64,000 nt of DNA from Bernardetia sp042180575 (GTDB lineage: Bacteria; Bacteroidota; Bacteroidia; Cytophagales; Bernardetiaceae): contig NZ_CP170094.1 in NCBI RefSeq assembly GCF_042180575.1, forward strand, positions 1,240,001 to 1,304,000. The letters run 5' to 3'. A program made the position numbers and the translations under genes. Under the pieces are notes generated by a model. That model was given only the letters and a program-made list of their open reading frames with translations. It was not told the origin of the DNA and ran no database searches. Positions 34,874-44,499 of the stretch are shown here, one piece after another (position 1 is the stretch's first letter; every line of letters starts with the position of its first letter).

Positions 34874-35719
34874 TTACTCCTCTTCTTGATGTGCTTTTTC
34901 TTTTGATTTTCTACCTCTCTTTTTGGGTTCTTTAGATACTTCCTGTTCTACTTTTTCTGGTCTTGGTCTAGCAAAAACCCATTCAGTCTCTGTAGATATT
35001 TCGGCATCAAATTTATAACCATCTTCTTCAAAGAATTTTAATTTACTTGGCTGCTTGATTTTATTTTGAATAATATAACGAGCCATTTTGCCTCTCGCTT
35101 TTTTTGCATAAATAGCAACTGTTTTTAATTCTCCATCTTTTTCTTCTTTGAAAAGAGGTGTTATGGCTTTGAGCTTAAAATGTCTATTAAAGATAGCTTT
35201 TGCATATTCTTGGGAAGCCAAATTAATAATGGTATCATCTGGATAACGAGTATTAAAATAATCTGTTAAAAATTTGTCCCAAAACTGATACAAATTCTTT
35301 CCTCGTCTTGTTTTTAAAGGCGTTTTCATTTCCAAACGATAAGGTTGAATCAAATCAAGAGGACGCAAAATACCATAAAAGCCTGAAATAATACGCAAAG
35401 TAGATTGTGCAAAATATAATTCTTCATCTGTAAGAGTATCCGAATCTAAGCCTTCATAGACATCACCACGAAAAGCTACAATCGCCTGTCTATCATAATC
35501 TGGATTAAATGGAAATTGAATATCTTGAAAGCGATTATAATTTAAGAAAGCTAATCGTTCGCTTACTTGCATAACTTCTTGTAACTCATCGATTTCTTTT
35601 TTCTGAACTTCTTCTAAAAGTTCTTTGGTGTCTAACATAAACTCGGGTTGAGTTTGTATATCTGTCCGATTTATATTCTCAAAATCTTGTGTCTTTGAAG
35701 GGGAAAGTATAACAATCAT
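34874..35719 (-). CDS. yaaA: YaaA family peroxide-stress protein
   Basis: A 281-residue DUF328/YaaA protein with the family start MIVILSPSKTQDF and the conserved QSTLRIISGFYGILRPLDLIQPYRLEM stretch (shown here in part), followed by the basic KKARGKMARYII region. In E. coli, YaaA limits intracellular iron during hydrogen peroxide stress and binds DNA. Compared with E. coli it carries a C-terminal, Lys/Glu/Arg-rich tail (about residues 258-281) that is probably disordered. Single gene between a convergent neighbour and the divergent tpiA. Confidence 0.9.
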   Translation of the reverse strand: MIVILSPSKTQDFENINRTDIQTQPEFMLDTKELLEEVQKKEIDELQEVMQVSERLAFLNYNRFQDIQFPFNPDYDRQAIVAFRGDVYEGLDSDTLTDEELYFAQSTLRIISGFYGILRPLDLIQPYRLEMKTPLKTRRGKNLYQFWDKFLTDYFNTRYPDDTIINLASQEYAKAIFNRHFKLKAITPLFKEEKDGELKTVAIYAKKARGKMARYIIQNKIKQPSKLKFFEEDGYKFDAEISTETEWVFARPRPEKVEQEVSKEPKKRGRKSKEKAHQEEE

Positions 35720-35938
35720 AAGTATTTATTTAGTAAGTAGTAAGAAGGGTAATTTAGTTTTCTTATTTTTGTAAATATTTTTTTTGTAAAAATACACAAT
35801 TCCTAAATTGTATTTTAGTCATAATAAATTATCACGACAGTTAATTAGGAATTGTTTATTTTTTTTAACAAAAAAACATAAAATAATTTTATATTCAAAA
35901 CGGACACCAAACTAATAGTCAAATTAAACTAAATTATT

Positions 35939-36709
35939 ATGCGTCAAAAAATTGTAGCAGGAAACTGGAAAATGAATCTTAACAAAGAAGAAGCTCAAAG
36001 TCTTACTTCTGAAGTTGTGGGAATGAGTAATGATGAACTAGCAACCAATCAAAAAAATGTAAAACTTATTCTTTGTTCTCCTTTTATTCATATTTCTACT
36101 ATAAAATCACTTTTCAAAAATACTAAAAATATATATTTAGGAGCGCAAAATGTAGCTTCTAAAGAAAAAGGAGCTTATACAGGCGAAATTTCGGCTGAAA
36201 TGCTTGCTTCTTATCAAGTAGAATATGTTATTATCGGACACAGTGAAAGAAGACAATATTTCAAAGAAACAAATCAAGAAATTGCTCAAAAAATTGATTT
36301 AATTTTTGCTAATAAAATGCTTCCTATTTTTTGTTGTGGTGAAACATTAGAACTCAGAGAAGAAGGAAATCATGTCGAATTTATCAAAAATCAAATTTCA
36401 GAAAGTCTTTTTCATTTATCAAACTCTGATTTTGAAAAAGTAGTCATTGCTTATGAACCTATTTGGGCAATCGGAACAGGAAAAACTGCTTCTAGCCAGC
36501 AAGCACAAGAAATTCATGCAGAAATAAGAAAACATATCACATCAAAATATGGAAAAGAAATAGCAGACAAAACACCTATTTTGTATGGGGGAAGCTGTAA
36601 ACCTGATAATGCAAAAGAACTTTTTGCTTGTCCTGATGTAGATGGTGGACTTATTGGAGGAGCTGCTCTAAAATCAAGAGATTTTGTGGAAATTGCAAAG
36701 TCATTTTAA
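35939..36709 (+). CDS. tpiA: Triosephosphate isomerase
   Basis: A 256-residue TIM-barrel enzyme interconverting dihydroxyacetone phosphate and glyceraldehyde-3-phosphate. All catalytic elements are present: the Lys in GNWKMN, the His in IIGHSERRQYF, the Glu in AYEPIWAIGTGKTA (which also begins the mobile loop 6), and the phosphate-binding YGGSC and LIGGAAL. Length is as usual. Single gene with a strong terminator. Confidence 0.98.
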   Translation: MRQKIVAGNWKMNLNKEEAQSLTSEVVGMSNDELATNQKNVKLILCSPFIHISTIKSLFKNTKNIYLGAQNVASKEKGAYTGEISAEMLASYQVEYVIIGHSERRQYFKETNQEIAQKIDLIFANKMLPIFCCGETLELREEGNHVEFIKNQISESLFHLSNSDFEKVVIAYEPIWAIGTGKTASSQQAQEIHAEIRKHITSKYGKEIADKTPILYGGSCKPDNAKELFACPDVDGGLIGGAALKSRDFVEIAKSF

Positions 36710-36733
36710 TGACCTAAATTATTACTCCCTAAC

Positions 36734-36770
36734 AAAAAACTATTCATTTTATAAAAATGAATAGTTTTTT
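36734..36770. terminator. Terminator after tpiA
   Basis: A 17-bp perfect stem (36734-36750 with 36754-36770) around ATA, with A and T runs at the ends. Confidence 0.9.
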
Positions 36771-36921
36771 TTGTGATTTAAAAATAGAGCAGACCAAAGA
36801 CAATATCTAATCTATTTTAAACGAATAAAAGAAATATTGCTAATCTGAATTCACCTTTCAAACTATAGTTAGGACAAGACATATTTTTCAAATTTTAGCA
36901 AATCTTGCAAAAGTCCTAAGT

Positions 36922-38532
36922 CTAAGAAAAACCAACTTCAAAGCCAATTACTAAAACATCATCCATTTGTCCTCTCCTTTGTTTTCCTTTCCAATCTTCA
37001 AAAATAGTTTCTAATACTTCTTTTTGCTCAGAAAAAGGACTAGTAGAAATCTCTAAAAGGGTTTGTTTAAATCTTGTTGTGTTATATGTTACATCTTCTT
37101 CTCCTCCAAACTGGTCTTGAAAACCATCTGAATAAATATAAAAAGAAGTCGTAGAATCAATAGAAATGGTATGATTGGTAAACTGTTTTTGCTGCTTTTT
37201 AGCTAAATTTCCTCCTACTGAAGTTCTATCTCCTTTTATAACATGTACTTCATTATTTTGAATATAAACTAAAGGATTTTTTGCTCCTGCAAATTCTAGT
37301 TTGTTGTTTTCCAAATCTATCATACAAATGGCTGCATCCATTCCATCTCTTGTAGAACGAATAGAGAGATCAGTTTGCTGAAGAGCTTTGTCTATTTTTT
37401 GGTTTAAATTTGTAAGAATCTGAGAAGGAGTAAAAATATTTTTATCTAAGATTGCATTTAATAACTCATTTCCTATCAAAGACATAAACGCACCTGGAAC
37501 GCCATGCCCAGTACAATCAATAGCAGCAATAATAATTTTATTATCCACTTTATGAAAATAGTAAAAATCTCCACTTACAATGTCTTTAGGTTTAAAAAGC
37601 ACAAATGAATTGGGCAAACTTTCTTTAATTTTTTCTATTTTAGGAAGCATAGCTTCTTGAATGCGTTTGGCATAATTGATACTTGCTGTAATACTTTTAT
37701 TTTTTTCTTCTATGTTATTATTTTTTTCTTCTATAATTTTATTTTTATCCTCCAAAGCTTCCATATTGTAAGTCATTTCACTATTTACTAGACTTAGCTT
37801 GTTTTGTATTGTTTCTAGTTCTTCAATATTTTGTCTTAATTCTTCTTCAGAAACTAGTAAACGTTTATTTTTATCTTGTACTTCCATTTTATTTTTAATC
37901 AGAAAAATACTATTCTGTCTAAAAATAATTGCCCACCAACCACATACAACAGCCATGATAGAAACAATAGTAAAATGAATAGCAAGTTGAAAAGCAGTTA
38001 CATAAGCTACTGTTTCTCCCTCAAGAGTTACACCATTATAACTAATAAAATATTGCCCTAAACTTTCCATTCCATACACTACTTGCAAAACAGCCAAAAT
38101 ACTATGATGTCCAACAGTAAGGATAGCATAAGGAATCATAATACGCCAATCTTGATAAATAATGAGAAGAGCTGCGTTTACAAAAAAGAAAAAATGAGTT
38201 TCTGCCATGCCATGCATCTGTCCAATAAACTGTAACATAAAAACAGCATAAACAATACTAATAAGCATACGGGCATACAATTTATTGCTCAATAAAAAAC
38301 GAGCAGCCAAATAAATACCCAAAGCACAACCTCCTGTAATGAAACTAAAAAGCCATGTTTCATAAATAGGTGCTAAAAAAACTCCAATAACAAAAAATAT
38401 CATTACAAACTTATCAGATATTTTATCAGCTTTGGTTTGTACTTTTATTAAGTATCTTTTAAGATATAGCTCTTCTGAAATTTCGTCTGTGTCAAAAACA
38501 AGCTCTGAATTGTCAATTATAGATGATTTCAT
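36922..38532 (-). CDS. Membrane sensor SpoIIE-family phosphatase, copy 1
   Basis: A 536-residue protein. About 38-210 holds six or so membrane helices of a type also seen at the front of methyl-accepting and diguanylate-cyclase proteins, with the conserved positions MAETHFFFF, YQDWRIM and VGHHSI (acidic, Trp-Arg and His-His residues that may bind a ligand or metal; inference). A coiled coil (about 215-285) leads to a SpoIIE PP2C domain with KDIVSGDFYYF, DCTGHGVPGAFMSLIGN, TRDGMDAAICM and SDGFQDQFGG. It therefore looks like a one-protein sensor with phosphatase output. The next gene on the same strand is a paralogue whose membrane part is almost identical. Confidence 0.9.
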   Translation of the reverse strand: MKSSIIDNSELVFDTDEISEELYLKRYLIKVQTKADKISDKFVMIFFVIGVFLAPIYETWLFSFITGGCALGIYLAARFLLSNKLYARMLISIVYAVFMLQFIGQMHGMAETHFFFFVNAALLIIYQDWRIMIPYAILTVGHHSILAVLQVVYGMESLGQYFISYNGVTLEGETVAYVTAFQLAIHFTIVSIMAVVCGWWAIIFRQNSIFLIKNKMEVQDKNKRLLVSEEELRQNIEELETIQNKLSLVNSEMTYNMEALEDKNKIIEEKNNNIEEKNKSITASINYAKRIQEAMLPKIEKIKESLPNSFVLFKPKDIVSGDFYYFHKVDNKIIIAAIDCTGHGVPGAFMSLIGNELLNAILDKNIFTPSQILTNLNQKIDKALQQTDLSIRSTRDGMDAAICMIDLENNKLEFAGAKNPLVYIQNNEVHVIKGDRTSVGGNLAKKQQKQFTNHTISIDSTTSFYIYSDGFQDQFGGEEDVTYNTTRFKQTLLEISTSPFSEQKEVLETIFEDWKGKQRRGQMDDVLVIGFEVGFS

Positions 38533-38865
38533 ATATTTTCAGAAAAAGTAGTAAGTTTTTTGCCTAACTTAACTATTTTTTACTTAAAAATAAAGTTATT
38601 TCTATGATTATACTCATACACTTTTGGTTTTCGAAAAAGTAAACCTGTCGGACACTTTAACTTTATTGCAGGCTAAAGCTGTTCATAAGTATTATTACGA
38701 TTAATAAAACAAACTATCTGAAACCTTGAAGGTATGCTGATAGGAGAAAATTTCGGAATCTAGTTATAGGGGGAGTATATTACTTTTCAAAAATCTAATT
38801 TAATAATATTGTCTATTTAGATAATCTTCATAAGAGATACTACATAAATTATATACTTTTCAAAA
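38533..38865. other. Intergenic region between the two phosphatase genes
   Basis: Between the paralogous genes no coding sequence is seen. It contains a stem-loop at 38714-38743 (CTATC with GATAG, and ACCTTGAAGGT inside) resembling the one at 28883-28912. A promoter for the downstream phosphatase gene is probably present but no convincing box could be read. Confidence 0.45.
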
Positions 38866-40476
38866 TTAAGTTGGCTTTACTTCAAAGCCAACTACCAAAA
38901 TATCATCAATTTGCTTCTGTTTTTCTCCTTTCCACTCTTCAAAGATAGCATTTAATGTATCTTCTTGTTCAGAAAAAGGATAATTAGAAATATCTAAAAG
39001 TGTTTGTTGAAACCTTTTTGTATTGTATTTCATATTTTTTTTTCCTCCAAATTGGTCTTGAAAGCCATCTGAATAAATATAAAATGAAGTTGGTTCTTCA
39101 ATAGAAATAACATGATTGGTAAACATCGTACTCTGCTGACTGATTGAGTTTCCTCCTACTGATATTCTATCTCCTTTTATTACTTTTACCTCTTTACCTT
39201 GAATACAAACTAATGGATTTTTTGCTCCTGCATATTCTAATTTGTTATTTTCAAAATCTATCATACAAATAGCAGCATCCATTCCATCTCTCATTGAAAC
39301 AAAGTTATCATCAAGCTCTGAATAAGCATCTGATTGATGAAGAACCTTATCTATTTTTTGATTTAGAATAGTAAGAATAGAAGCAGGAGTAAGAATATTC
39401 CTAGAATCTATTATTTCATTCATTAAATCATTTCCTATCAAAGACATAAATGCCCCTGGAACACCATGACCTGTACAATCAATGGCAGCAATAATAATTT
39501 TATTATCTACTTTATGATAATAATAAAAATCTCCACTCACAATATCTCTAGGCTTAAAATAAACAAATGAGTGAGGCAAACCTCGTTTTATTTTTCCTAT
39601 CTTTGGAAGCATTGCATCTTGAATACGCTTGGCATAGTTTATACTTGAAGTAATTTTCTTATTTTTTTCTTCGATAATTTTATTTTTATCCTCTAAAGCT
39701 ATCATATTATAAGTCATTTCATTGTTCATTAAACTCAACTTATTTTGTGTCGTCTCTAATTCTTCAATATTTTGCTTTAATTCTTCTTCAGAAGTTATTA
39801 GTCTTTCATTTTTGACTTGTATTTTTCTTTGATTTTTCATCAAAAACATACTATTTTTTCTAAACAGAATTGCCCACCAACCACATACAACAGCCATGAT
39901 AGAAACAATAGTAAAATGAATAGCAAGTTGAAAAGCAGTTACATGAGCCACTGTTTCTCCCTCAAGAGTTACACCATTATAACTAATAAAATATTGCCCT
40001 AAACTTTCCATTCCATAAGCTACTTGCAAAATAGCTAATATACTATGATGCCCAACTGTAAGAATAGCATAAGGAATCATGATGCGCCAGTCTTGATAAA
40101 TAATGAGAAGGGCTGCATTTACAAAAAAGAAAAAATGAGTTTCTGCCATACCGTGCATCTGTCCAATAAACTGTAACATAAAAACAGCATAGACGATACT
40201 AATAAGCATGCGAGCCTGAAATTTATTTTGAAGTATAAAACGAGCAATCAAATAAATCCCCAAAGCACAACCTCCAGTAATGAAACTAAAAAGCCATGTT
40301 TCATAGACAGGAGCTAAAAAAAATCCGATAATAAAAGATATAATCACAAATTTATCAGATATTTTATCAGCTTGTTCTTGTACTTTTATTAGATATTCTT
40401 TGAGGTCTATATTCGTTAAATTTTCTTCTTTTGTTTTTGGGGGAATTGTATTATCAATTATAGGGGACTGATTCAT
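38866..40476 (-). CDS. Membrane sensor SpoIIE-family phosphatase, copy 2
   Basis: A 536-residue paralogue of the preceding gene, with the same order of membrane sensor, coiled coil and SpoIIE phosphatase (RDIVSGDFYYY, DCTGHGVPGAFMSLIGN, MRDGMDAAICM, SDGFQDQFGG). Between the two, the membrane region differs at only a few positions whereas the N-terminal 40 residues and the catalytic domain differ more. Copy 2 lacks an EEKN repeat unit present in the coiled coil of copy 1 but has about seven extra residues before the MRDGMD motif. The pattern suggests duplication with later gene conversion of the sensor part. Confidence 0.9.
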   Translation of the reverse strand: MNQSPIIDNTIPPKTKEENLTNIDLKEYLIKVQEQADKISDKFVIISFIIGFFLAPVYETWLFSFITGGCALGIYLIARFILQNKFQARMLISIVYAVFMLQFIGQMHGMAETHFFFFVNAALLIIYQDWRIMIPYAILTVGHHSILAILQVAYGMESLGQYFISYNGVTLEGETVAHVTAFQLAIHFTIVSIMAVVCGWWAILFRKNSMFLMKNQRKIQVKNERLITSEEELKQNIEELETTQNKLSLMNNEMTYNMIALEDKNKIIEEKNKKITSSINYAKRIQDAMLPKIGKIKRGLPHSFVYFKPRDIVSGDFYYYHKVDNKIIIAAIDCTGHGVPGAFMSLIGNDLMNEIIDSRNILTPASILTILNQKIDKVLHQSDAYSELDDNFVSMRDGMDAAICMIDFENNKLEYAGAKNPLVCIQGKEVKVIKGDRISVGGNSISQQSTMFTNHVISIEEPTSFYIYSDGFQDQFGGKKNMKYNTKRFQQTLLDISNYPFSEQEDTLNAIFEEWKGEKQKQIDDILVVGFEVKPT

Positions 40477-40618
40477 AGATTTTTAAACATTGAAACAACT
40501 ATTTTCAGTTATTTTTTTTTGTAAAGTTATTGCACTATTTTTTGTTTAATCTGTATAACATTAAATATGCTTTTTATTACTATGTAAATATACAAAAATT
40601 TCTATTATTAGTAGAATA

Positions 40619-42991
40619 TTAAAACTCCAATTTTGCACCCAAAACAATGTTTATCCCCAAATCATCAGCAAAATAACGCTGTCTATTTAGGTAATCTCTG
40701 TATGCTACATTGAATAAATTATCTACTTTTCCAAAAATCCGTAGTTGTGTTTTTTGTCCTTGAATAGTAGTAGAAATTCTCAAGCCTACCAAATTATAAG
40801 CAGCAGGAGGAAGCGTAAAGTCTTGTTCTTCTAAAATATTTCGTTGATAAAAAACATAACGATTTGTTATTTCAAACTGTGTATTGGTCAGCTTTTTAGG
40901 ACGTTTTTTATCTTTTCCTCCAATAGAAATTGGTTTCTGAATTTGATAGCGCAAACTTGCCTGTAAATTATTCGAAGGCATATTTATAAGAGGTAAATTA
41001 TTCTCTAAATCTTCGCCTTTTATAAAGCTATAACTTGCCTTCAAATCCAATGACTTGGTAAACTGATAACGAGTAGAAATATCTAAGCCATAAATTTGAG
41101 CATTCGTTTGTTTGTATTTAAAGACTGGAAAAGCTCCACGAATAGTCAGACGAACTTCATTTTCTGGATTGAGATAAATATAATCATCAATATTTTGATA
41201 ATAAATCAGCGTTTCGAAAGATAATTTTTCTTTGATTTTTCCACTCAAAGAAAGCGTATTTTTGATAGACTTTTCGGTATTCAGATTTGGATTTCCTTCT
41301 TCTATTCCACTTACTCCTTGATGAAGTCCATTGCTAAAAAGCTCATTGACAGCAGGATTACGAGTTGCATAACCTACATTATACGAAACTTGAATATGCT
41401 CACTCAATTCATAATTTATTCCTAAAGATGAACTAAAATTGTTGAAGTTATTATCAAAACGAATAATTTCTCTAGGCACACTTCTACTAATTGTAACAGC
41501 ATTTTGAATTGTATTTTGATAACGAAAACCTGTTTCGAAAAACCAACGATTTACTTTTTTGGTCAGCACTGTAAAAACTCCAGTTTCATAACTCAAATAA
41601 TCTGGAATCAATGGCAAAATCCCTGTTTCTGGGTCGTTGGTATTATCTGTAATGGTAGATTGCAACCCCACTTTGAATATCAAATTATTATAAAATTCTT
41701 TTTGGTATTTAATTTCTGAAAAATAGGAATATTGTTTGAGGTTTAGGGCTGGAATATCTGAACGTCCACTTCTACGAACATCAAATTCTTTACGAATATT
41801 GAGTTGAGTAGCAAAGGTAAAATCTAGGAATTGTTCTGTGTCATTCTCTTTATTTTTTGGCTCAAAATATTTCTTTGAATGAATTTTGAATAAATGATGG
41901 TTTACTGTTTGTTTTGGTGCGTCGATAGCATAACTAAAACTCTCTTCTGTAAAAAATGGAGTTTCACGCTCAAAAGCACTTTCTAAGTCAGTCAGATTTC
42001 CAACATGCGCACCACGCAAAACTCCTAATTCTGTATTGAAAGAGCTAAAATAAAAATCTGTAAAGAAGTTTTCGGTAAACTGTTTCTCTAATTGAATGGC
42101 AATATTTACTTCTTGATTTCCTGTATTATTCAAAAAATAATTAGCTGTTTTTTTGTCCCCACTTTTTTTGAGTGTTCCGTTTATTTTCCACGCCAAAAAC
42201 GAACCGTATTGTTCTACTTGTAAATTTGCTCCATGTCCTTTTCCATTACTTTCAAAAAAATAGCTTGTATTTCCGTGTACGTGAGGTTCTCGGTCTATTC
42301 TAGAAGGTTCTACTAAAATCACGCTTCCTAAGTTTGAGCCTTGATATTCTAAGCTAGAAACTCCTTTTATTACTCTGATTTTATTTGCAACTAAAGGGTC
42401 AATTTCGGGGGCGTGGTCGTTTCCCCATTGCTGTCCACTTTGTGCAATTCCGTTGTTTAGGATTGTAAGGCGATTTCCATACAATCCATGTACGACAGGT
42501 TTTGAGATTCCATTTCCATTTTTGAGTGTACTTACTCCAGAAATTTCCTCCAACATATTCGAAAGGTTTTGATTCGAATTATCTGAAATATGTTGATGAT
42601 TGAGAGTTTGTATATTTTGAGTAGAATTAATTGATTTATCACTAATTACTACACTTTCCAAAACCGTATTGAGCGCATGAATTTCTACATACAAAACAGT
42701 ATCTTTTTCGATATTCAAAAAAATACTGTGATTTTCTCCACTTACATGACTAAAAATAAAATGATGTTTTCCTTTACAAATATTCTTCAATTCGAAATAA
42801 CCTTTTTCATTACTTGCTGTTCCTTTTAGCGTTTCTTTATTATAGACATTTACAAATTCTAAAGGCTGATTTGTATTTTCATCAATTATAAAACCTGTTA
42901 CGGAGAGATTGCAGTTTTGAGAAAAGACACTTGTAGAAAGAAATAGAAATAAAAACTGAAAAACAATTATTCTAAAAAATTGACTTTGCAT
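40619..42991 (-). CDS. TonB-dependent outer membrane receptor (probable metal or haem uptake)
   Basis: A 790-residue receptor. A signal peptide ends SVFSQ, then a carboxypeptidase-like regulatory domain (ISVTGFIIDENTNQPLEFVN-like start, about 28-115), a plug domain with NQNLSNMLEEISGVSTL and GQQWGNDHAPEID, and a 22-strand barrel ending in the aromatic-terminated ...NIVLGAKLEF. The GQQWGNDHAPEID plug motif is the kind seen in zinc- and haem-type (ZnuD-like) receptors, which I use to suggest metal or haem uptake; the substrate is not proven. No neighbouring TonB, lipoprotein partner or regulator was found. Confidence 0.88.
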   Translation of the reverse strand: MQSQFFRIIVFQFLFLFLSTSVFSQNCNLSVTGFIIDENTNQPLEFVNVYNKETLKGTASNEKGYFELKNICKGKHHFIFSHVSGENHSIFLNIEKDTVLYVEIHALNTVLESVVISDKSINSTQNIQTLNHQHISDNSNQNLSNMLEEISGVSTLKNGNGISKPVVHGLYGNRLTILNNGIAQSGQQWGNDHAPEIDPLVANKIRVIKGVSSLEYQGSNLGSVILVEPSRIDREPHVHGNTSYFFESNGKGHGANLQVEQYGSFLAWKINGTLKKSGDKKTANYFLNNTGNQEVNIAIQLEKQFTENFFTDFYFSSFNTELGVLRGAHVGNLTDLESAFERETPFFTEESFSYAIDAPKQTVNHHLFKIHSKKYFEPKNKENDTEQFLDFTFATQLNIRKEFDVRRSGRSDIPALNLKQYSYFSEIKYQKEFYNNLIFKVGLQSTITDNTNDPETGILPLIPDYLSYETGVFTVLTKKVNRWFFETGFRYQNTIQNAVTISRSVPREIIRFDNNFNNFSSSLGINYELSEHIQVSYNVGYATRNPAVNELFSNGLHQGVSGIEEGNPNLNTEKSIKNTLSLSGKIKEKLSFETLIYYQNIDDYIYLNPENEVRLTIRGAFPVFKYKQTNAQIYGLDISTRYQFTKSLDLKASYSFIKGEDLENNLPLINMPSNNLQASLRYQIQKPISIGGKDKKRPKKLTNTQFEITNRYVFYQRNILEEQDFTLPPAAYNLVGLRISTTIQGQKTQLRIFGKVDNLFNVAYRDYLNRQRYFADDLGINIVLGAKLEF

Positions 42992-43096
42992 GATGAAAAA
43001 AAGGAGGAGATAAGGAAAGGAAAATCTTTATTCTTGCAAAGATATAAAAAGATAACGACTTTATGCAACAGAGTTGCATTTACAACATAAAAATAC

Positions 43097-44257
43097 TTAT
43101 TCCACCACTTTACGAGGAATATTTACAGGCAAGCGAGTAAGAAGTTCATAATTGAGTTGGTTACTCATTTCTCCAAAACTGGCTACACTTATTTCTTGTT
43201 CGCCTTGCTTTCCTATCAAAACTACTTCATCTCCTATTTCAGCACTTTGCATTTTTTCTAAATCGATAATCATTAGATTCATATTGACTACTCCCACCAC
43301 AGCCATACGTTCGCCACGAATCAAAACCCTTCCCATATTACTCAAACTTCGACTATATCCATGTGCATAACCAACAGGAACAATCGCAATTTTCATTTTT
43401 TGAGAAGCTAAAAAAGATGTTCCATATCCTATAAATTCGCCAGCTTCTACATCTTTTATTGTCATTATTTTACTTTTCCAAGACAAAACTCGTTTTAGTG
43501 GGTCTTGATGTGTTTTGTTATCTTTTAAGTATTGAATAAGCGTTTCTTGGGTAGGAAAAAAACCATATTGCAAAATACCAATTCTGACCATATCCATTTG
43601 TGTTTGTGGGTAGGCAATCGTAGCAGCCGAACACGCTGTATGGTATTTTTTAGGAATAAAAGCATTATCTTCTCTTCGTTTGAAACGCTTTACAATTTTC
43701 TTATAATTGATAATTTGTGATTTTACTCTGACATAATTGGCAATGCTTTCAGCTCCTGCATAATGTGTACAAAGTCCTTCCAAAATAAAACAATTTTGAT
43801 ATTTGGTAAGTAAATCAAACATTTTAGGAATTTCTCTTTTTGCAATACCCAAACGGTTCATTCCTGTTTCCATTTCTAAATGAATTTTGATAGGAATTTG
43901 AGCTTTCTGAGCTATAGTCAGTCCTGCTTCTAATCTCTCCAAATCAAAAATATAAACTTCTACACCCGTTTGGATTGCCCATTCTAACTCTTCATTTCCT
44001 ATCATTCCCATAATCATAATTTCAGAATCTTCTTTTTTTAGCTTCTGAACAGCAAAGGCTTCATCAGCCGAAAAGACCGAAAAATGATGAATACCAAACG
44101 ATTCTGCCAACGGAATAAAATTTTCTAATCCGTGTCCGTAAGCATTTCCTTTTACAACAGAAGACAGTATTGTTTTTTCTCCTATGAGTTGTCTTAAAAA
44201 ATTGTAGTTGTTTTGAAGAGCTGACTTGCTAATTTCTATATGAGAGGTTGCGAACAT
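43097..44257 (-). CDS. alr: Alanine racemase
   Basis: A 386-residue PLP enzyme that makes D-alanine for peptidoglycan. The PLP-binding lysine is in VVKGNAYGHGL and the catalytic Tyr in IGYGTSFLASQ; also seen are GMNRLGI and the late PVGYAHGYSR segment, and GVVNMNLMIIDL near the end. The order of domains (TIM-barrel, then C-terminal beta domain) matches the family. It ends at 43097; the next gene upstream on the same strand, OmpA-family, is about 240 bases away. Confidence 0.96.
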   Translation of the reverse strand: MFATSHIEISKSALQNNYNFLRQLIGEKTILSSVVKGNAYGHGLENFIPLAESFGIHHFSVFSADEAFAVQKLKKEDSEIMIMGMIGNEELEWAIQTGVEVYIFDLERLEAGLTIAQKAQIPIKIHLEMETGMNRLGIAKREIPKMFDLLTKYQNCFILEGLCTHYAGAESIANYVRVKSQIINYKKIVKRFKRREDNAFIPKKYHTACSAATIAYPQTQMDMVRIGILQYGFFPTQETLIQYLKDNKTHQDPLKRVLSWKSKIMTIKDVEAGEFIGYGTSFLASQKMKIAIVPVGYAHGYSRSLSNMGRVLIRGERMAVVGVVNMNLMIIDLEKMQSAEIGDEVVLIGKQGEQEISVASFGEMSNQLNYELLTRLPVNIPRKVVE

Positions 44258-44373
44258 TTATTTTATCTATTTTTACGTGCTTTATTTATTTTATTTGAAT
44301 GGTCTAGTCCTTCAAAGTTAAGTTTCTTAACGGTTTAAATCAAAAAAGGAGTATAAGATAACAAATTTTTGTG

Positions 44374-44408
44374 GTTGTTGGTGTTACTATCACTAAAACC
44401 CCAACAAC
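44374..44408. repeat. Intergenic stem-loop, GTTGTTGG family
   Basis: GTTGTTGG at 44374-44381 pairs with CCAACAAC at 44401-44408. Its loop and arms resemble the stem-loop at 842-875, which contains GTTGGTGTT; they may be copies of one dispersed repeat. Confidence 0.6.
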
Positions 44409-44450
44409 AAGTATTACTATTTTAAAGCTGTTTTTTATGAAAAATCTGAA

Positions 44451-44486
44451 ATTTGTAGGTCAAAGACAAGTCTTTGACCTACAAAT
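44451..44486. repeat. Perfect palindrome ATTTGTAGGTCAAAGAC
   Basis: The 17-base arms 44451-44467 and 44470-44486 are exact inverses around AA. It is located between the alanine racemase gene and the convergent end of the OmpA-family gene, in a 240-base intergenic region without other genes. Similar to the palindrome at 787-832 in design but with a different sequence. Confidence 0.85.
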
Positions 44487-44499
44487 GCGTTATTTGATT

